The notes beneath the pieces are model-generated. The model worked only from the letters and a program-made list of their open reading frames with translations, did not search any database and had not been told where the DNA came from. Below, piece by piece: positions 62,601-64,000 of a DNA stretch of 64,000 nucleotides. The position numbers were made by a program, and so were the translations under genes. Location of the stretch: NCBI GenBank assembly GCA_905215805.1, contig CAJMRL010000005.1, positions 1 to 64,000 of the forward strand, in the 5' to 3' direction. Positions within the stretch are counted from its first letter, which is position 1; every line of letters begins with the position of its first letter. Origin of the DNA: an uncultured bacterium (GTDB lineage: Bacteria; Bacillota; Clostridia; UBA1381).

Positions 62601-63209
62601 GAAGCATTCGATCAGGAAGTAAGCCTTGGAGCAGAGGATGAGATCGAGGATCTGGGCGGTGATCCCAATTATATGGACGAAACGGAGAGGATAGACGCCG
62701 TAGCGCAAAACCTTGGCTTTGATCCGGACAGTGTGCTTTATGATGAAAATGGTCAGGCGTTCTTTATAATCAATCAGGATATAGAGCTTTATGCAAATGA
62801 CGGCAATGGTAAAGAAGGAACGCTTAATGCAGGTGCACTGCCTGATGGCGAATATCAAAACTTTATAAATAACGGCGTACATATGATATCGAAGTATCAA
62901 GATACTGCTGACGGAAAATATTACGCTATATTTAAGCTTGTAAGGTCAAAAGGTGGCGAACAGTGGAAAAACAATCAATTAAAGTGGACTATCAATGAAA
63001 GCTTAGGAATCAAAATTTCACTTGAAGCGGGTGCGTCGATACACTTTGGAATAATTCTTGACGAGCTGTATGACCGCAACGCTACAGCGCAGTTTGAGTA
63101 TAACAAAGAGGGAATAACAACAAGCGATGACTTTAAAAAGGAAAGAGAAAAAATAAAGGAAGACACAGATCAGGTTAAGGTACCCGGACATAATGAGTTC
63201 AAGAAATAA
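56658..63209 (+). CDS. Giant DUF11-repeat cell-surface protein
   Basis: This 2183-residue exported protein has an N-terminal signal peptide (NKWLALILACVMSFSSVFQVAASA, cut near residue 36). From about 390 to 1600 it contains at least six DUF11-type repeat modules (for example VRYTIKVSNNGTADAKGVTLKDIFPSDW, LLFHINVTNNGTEPVTQFILSDVLDGYY, VTYTMQVTNES). A Cna_B-like module follows near 1660-1750 (SIRVKKAWVSSSTEKKTFYFAVYD). The last ~330 residues are acidic and have no LPXTG, SLH or membrane anchor. Such proteins form long surface fibres, often with isopeptide bonds. AGGAGG precedes the ATG. A 70-residue gene follows after 16 bp. Confidence 0.85.
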   Translation: MERYGRHYIFQNKWLALILACVMSFSSVFQVAASAAMEISSPDLKIQSGNQELLDEAVVETNKIMSVNFSGGFSGEREENTRYEARLYIGDMKTETFDNITGGGKVIGAEYIADGIKYTVKQDANTGEKYIHIEKYDTVNNKTVDWEDGDTFKASLNVHFDASAENGAKWPFTLKFVKVTTTPDGTKTEKEMTGANKSISVKAKSEAQINNTKSADVQSLTLGEVNGQTTLGRDIKYTVSAYSGSELDTKNRRFGIGEAPIKSYTVTDTLSFREFEGNVYIPAGDNAEQAIRNALTAPAGVNYSITDIVRTEEKITGFTFTYTVDNDKYNSADGTCTEQIQDTQYVFTLEGSSVTVADGFKDTDANKKITNSVSTTAQTIHNVSVPVQQDSADTTVRRPKDASYAGANKSVADVSDQYGTWNSWDSNAYVVEGDYVLYKIEFTNSGETPITGATITDTLPAGLTAAKDITGDNYRNVLGKFMNQDLYNSLIKSSNYNGPWVTSGTATASVSGQTVTFSNVSVNAGETFEAYILAKVTGNVEDKTTRTNIVTINGEDYTASINQQPRKANISVSKSVENTTEGSDAKGTANYKSDANETVRYTIKVSNNGTADAKGVTLKDIFPSDWIETNHDRISDKTYTTDDVSSTDTEEDKKTTTTYIWDNLTVPAGESVIVTIDGKIKNGVKDDTIINTAQTVYNGETKEANAELTRIDPAQYVEVNKSTESTSANPGGEIEYTINVDTNDAKFDASQPLKIVDEIPNGLEYVRSEVTEEGGLKRYTAQGSGTEVSGNYVRWSFIGEGTAVIKVTFKVKDNFIGSISNTAYAVGGNGSTGTSTAGKVEVFPQSSTLAVEKSADIIRNGQNAGTIAAGATGEIQKGDELLFHINVTNNGTEPVTQFILSDVLDGYYLAHDNIFYTVDMDIDTANSTASGLNNDSCYLNNQNQSGSYEWINEDSTYERVMKGGTTTFVFTNDTTRGNNNSVYSNAGFSIGAGQHIALTYKVKTAEQSFTKGSNTVKINNSAESKVSYSVAAPGESPAPENQSKLTIEKTVSDKYYGSNLVDEIIVTESDGVGGKEFYYTVTVKNESYTPYTASDAAIVDFLPEGWGLKVQSSGNVWSSYTNLIKSVRLADKYSTSESGWITNEEAYSKYNAQYKDQYGYPENVLAIHLTDGTTPLTIPAHGFISVTYAVKAKAEEVSKIQSEINSNSPTFDFTPCTLTNTAYFTGDTSFINIDGSSVKTIFDNATVKVRAQSVHPGITKTAYAYFPVANAIQEGKNGAMPGDCLIWKIKIENAGDSTNGRAMSNYTVTDTLPNGYQYVTDQTYTNSNGTKYPDNLNNEFKSGKMIKHKANKSTEELDYLAPTEVSKTVTWNFDDSKYTLEPGEYLEFLVITEPETNEYKSGVYYNNAKLTVEGKLYEDTISAGVAGGGGVTDGDSFSINSVVTSSQMSVKGTNGTAVGGTATNSVSGIGGETVTYTMQVTNESQSEEGITNLTIINRLPYEGDSGVLTSGARNSEFEVTYKDALSVYYIDGSGNRTDLSEENYVVTTYSSDEEKTFTEESSDWTSAATEDGWKTGYDDSTKLVRIQFNKFTLPAGATVYAEYSAQLPYASSEMDMTAWNSFAYRYDEEGGGAGIAKNMAGEPAAVGVSLSQTDTQMGSIRVKKAWVSSSTEKKTFYFAVYDNACDEGGQRVGEVQSISLSAGGGTARPVSAEITFDNLPYVAIGTEKTYYIYETDENGVPIKQDESLGYNMYLGYYRSSDKVKWEDGSEDGDGNILVTGTDKSDSSKKYEMTKIAEGNYSHWTKGLSATKQSNTAQFSNIDMNPEPTQEPVQETTVDIMGPYYADVPVSAETNSQLDTGKKVGDSHVEQDGINYTYINGEKFTGLSQYGGEQGHTIATGFMAKITAGTGGETINSISWEIKSSKIIEETDPRASSEPDGVYVKLPVYTASPETIEEIGADESESYEVIYVNDFPADIFVDEAFDQEVSLGAEDEIEDLGGDPNYMDETERIDAVAQNLGFDPDSVLYDENGQAFFIINQDIELYANDGNGKEGTLNAGALPDGEYQNFINNGVHMISKYQDTADGKYYAIFKLVRSKGGEQWKNNQLKWTINESLGIKISLEAGASIHFGIILDELYDRNATAQFEYNKEGITTSDDFKKEREKIKEDTDQVKVPGHNEFKK

Positions 63210-63225
63210 GAAGGAGGAATGATGA

Positions 63226-63438
63226 ATGAAAAATATATTTGAAAAACCAGAGATAGAGATCCTCCTTTTTGATGAAGAGGATATCACTGCTGAAAACAGT
63301 ACCGTTGTGCAGGAGGAAATGACGGCTGCAAGAGCGGTAACAGCGATGATGGGCGATGACATGGACGGAACGGTAGGAAGTATTTCGACCGTTCGTATAA
63401 GCCAGATCCAGGTAAAGCCCGAAGGTCAGGAAAATTAA
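63226..63438 (+). CDS. Small EKPEIE-type peptide gene beside surface protein
   Basis: This 70-residue protein starts MKNIFEKPEIEILLFDEED and ends with a hydrophilic tail (KPEGQEN). Short proteins opening with a Tyr/Phe-Glu-Lys-Pro motif and an acidic hydrophobic stretch are frequent in Clostridia beside surface or exported proteins, and some look like precursor peptides, but I know no established function. No signal peptide or membrane segment. AAGGAGG lies 8 bases before the ATG. It is on the same transcript as the giant protein and is followed by a terminator. Confidence 0.65.
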   Translation: MKNIFEKPEIEILLFDEEDITAENSTVVQEEMTAARAVTAMMGDDMDGTVGSISTVRISQIQVKPEGQEN

Positions 63439-63444
63439 TAATAA

Positions 63445-63478
63445 GAAAGATGCAAAGCAGCGCTTTGCGTCTTTTTTT
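63445..63478 (+). terminator. Terminator of the giant surface protein operon
   Basis: GATGCAAAGC and GCTTTGCGTC pair across AGC, followed by a seven-base T-run. Confidence 0.9.
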
Positions 63479-63509
63479 ATACCGAACTGCAAAAATATGC
63501 AAAAAGTAC

Positions 63510-63561
63510 TTGACAAATACACCTACATGGTGTAGAATATAATTACAACTACACAGTGTAG
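63510..63561 (+). promoter_or_regulatory. blaI-type promoter with two operators
   Basis: TTGACA (63510-63515), 17 bp and TAGAAT (63533-63538). Two similar dyads, CTACATGGTGTAG (63523-63535, between the boxes) and CTACACAGTGTAG (63549-63561, after the start), match the TACA...TGTA type bound by BlaI/MecI repressors. Their centres are 26 bp apart. Confidence 0.82.
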
Positions 63562-63604
63562 GTCAAAATCGCCTGACGAGGCGTAAATGAAAGAAGGTAA
63601 CAAA

Positions 63605-63958
63605 ATGAAGATTTCAGATTCTGAAATGGAGATTATGAATGTGATATGGAGCACGGATTCAGAGCTGAGCTGTGCGGATATCACGCAAAGACTCAACACA
63701 AGCTGGAAACAGACTACAATACAGACATTTTTGAAGCGTTTATGCGACAAAGGAGTGCTTGATGTAAGGAAGGAGGGAAAGACGAATTTTTACAGCGCAA
63801 GGATAAGCGAGGACGAATATAAAAGAGAGCAGACGGAGGAGTTTCTTAATGAAACGCATAAGGGTTCGGTAAAGAGTCTTTTGACGGCGCTTTTCGGAGC
63901 AAAGGAGCCGGATAAGAAAGAGCTTGAGGAGATAAAGGAATGGTTCGAGGAAATATAA
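63605..63958 (+). CDS. BlaI/MecI/CopY-family transcriptional repressor
   Basis: This 117-residue repressor has an N-terminal winged helix (ISDSEMEIMNVIWSTDSELSCADITQRLNTSWKQTTIQTFLKRLCDKGVL, residues 3-55) and a C-terminal dimer helix bundle in which a cut by a partner protease would inactivate it. The start is the ATG at 63605 behind GAAGG; an ATG six codons up overlaps that site. It probably represses its own promoter through the two dyads upstream. A gene for a BlaR1-type membrane metalloprotease is expected next. Confidence 0.9.
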   Translation: MKISDSEMEIMNVIWSTDSELSCADITQRLNTSWKQTTIQTFLKRLCDKGVLDVRKEGKTNFYSARISEDEYKREQTEEFLNETHKGSVKSLLTALFGAKEPDKKELEEIKEWFEEI

Positions 63959-63968
63959 TGGTGACGCT

Positions 63969-64000
63969 ATGATGAAATTTATTTGTGAACTTATTATAAT
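63969..64000 (+). CDS. Start of next gene, possibly a BlaR1/M56-type sensor (partial)
   Basis: Only about ten codons are visible (MMKFICELII), beginning 10 bp behind the repressor stop. A hydrophobic N-terminus fits the membrane sensor that usually follows BlaI, but identification depends on gene order only. Confidence 0.35.
   Translation, partial: MMKFICELII

Overview
The window looks like a chromosomal segment of an anaerobic, low-to-mid GC Bacillota of class Clostridia that probably carries an S-layer. The evidence is a ctsR-mcsA-mcsB-clpC stress operon, an rpmH-rnpA-yidD-yidC-jag cluster, rpsF-ssb-rpsR, SLH-domain surface proteins, stalk-type (copper-amine-oxidase-N-like) secreted proteins, a ferredoxin-type aldo/keto reductase and strong AGGAGG ribosome binding sites. 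No tRNA, rRNA or CRISPR array was seen. Species cannot be assigned from sequence reading alone.

Layout. 1-2.8 kb: an IS3-family element (OrfA/OrfB joined by a probable -1 frameshift, with a 131-nt hairpin behind OrfB) abuts a 5'-truncated GH97 glycosidase with three C-terminal SLH repeats. 2.9-10.2 kb: secreted stalk-domain protein, aldo/keto reductase, PP2C-like phosphatase, PAP2 membrane protein, a DeoR regulator, a secreted protein and an AraC regulator. 10.2-16.4 kb: two large SLH proteins in tandem, likely S-layer or outer-envelope proteins. 16.5-20.6 kb: a small winged-helix regulator, then a glycan-export operon (UDP-GlcNAc 2-epimerase, Wzm/Wzt-type ABC transporter, a coupled small protein). 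20.8-25.3 kb: the CtsR regulon with a perfect CtsR box at its promoter. 25.4-27.0 kb: cation/proton antiporter and a ferredoxin.

27.06-41.77 kb: a compact siphovirus-like locus. It holds a LexA-like S24 repressor divergent from one unbroken operon of terminase, portal, scaffold, capsid, connectors, tail, tape measure, Dit, Tal, fibre, holin and amidase. There is no integrase, no replication gene and no early region. The repressor appears to sit directly on the late promoter. Inside the head operon are two and a third tandem copies of a ~109-bp, highly structured non-coding element. This combination (domesticated particle locus, PBSX-like or gene-transfer-agent-like, plus the structured repeats) is the best candidate for something undescribed.

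41.9-43.1 kb: rpsF-ssb-rpsR. 43.2-45.0 kb: an operon with a stalk-domain protein, a DUF1294 membrane protein and an orphan EutS/EutP pair without other microcompartment genes. 45.1-47.6 kb: modABC molybdate transporter. 47.7-50.8 kb: jag-yidC-yidD-rnpA-rpmH. 50.9-52.1 kb: ROK glucokinase and a small Cys-rich protein. 52.3-55.8 kb: purC-purB-purA. 55.8-63.4 kb: a small HTH regulator, then a 2183-residue DUF11-rich surface protein without a recognisable cell-wall anchor, followed by a 70-residue companion. 63.5-64 kb: a BlaI-type repressor with two operators and the start of the next gene.
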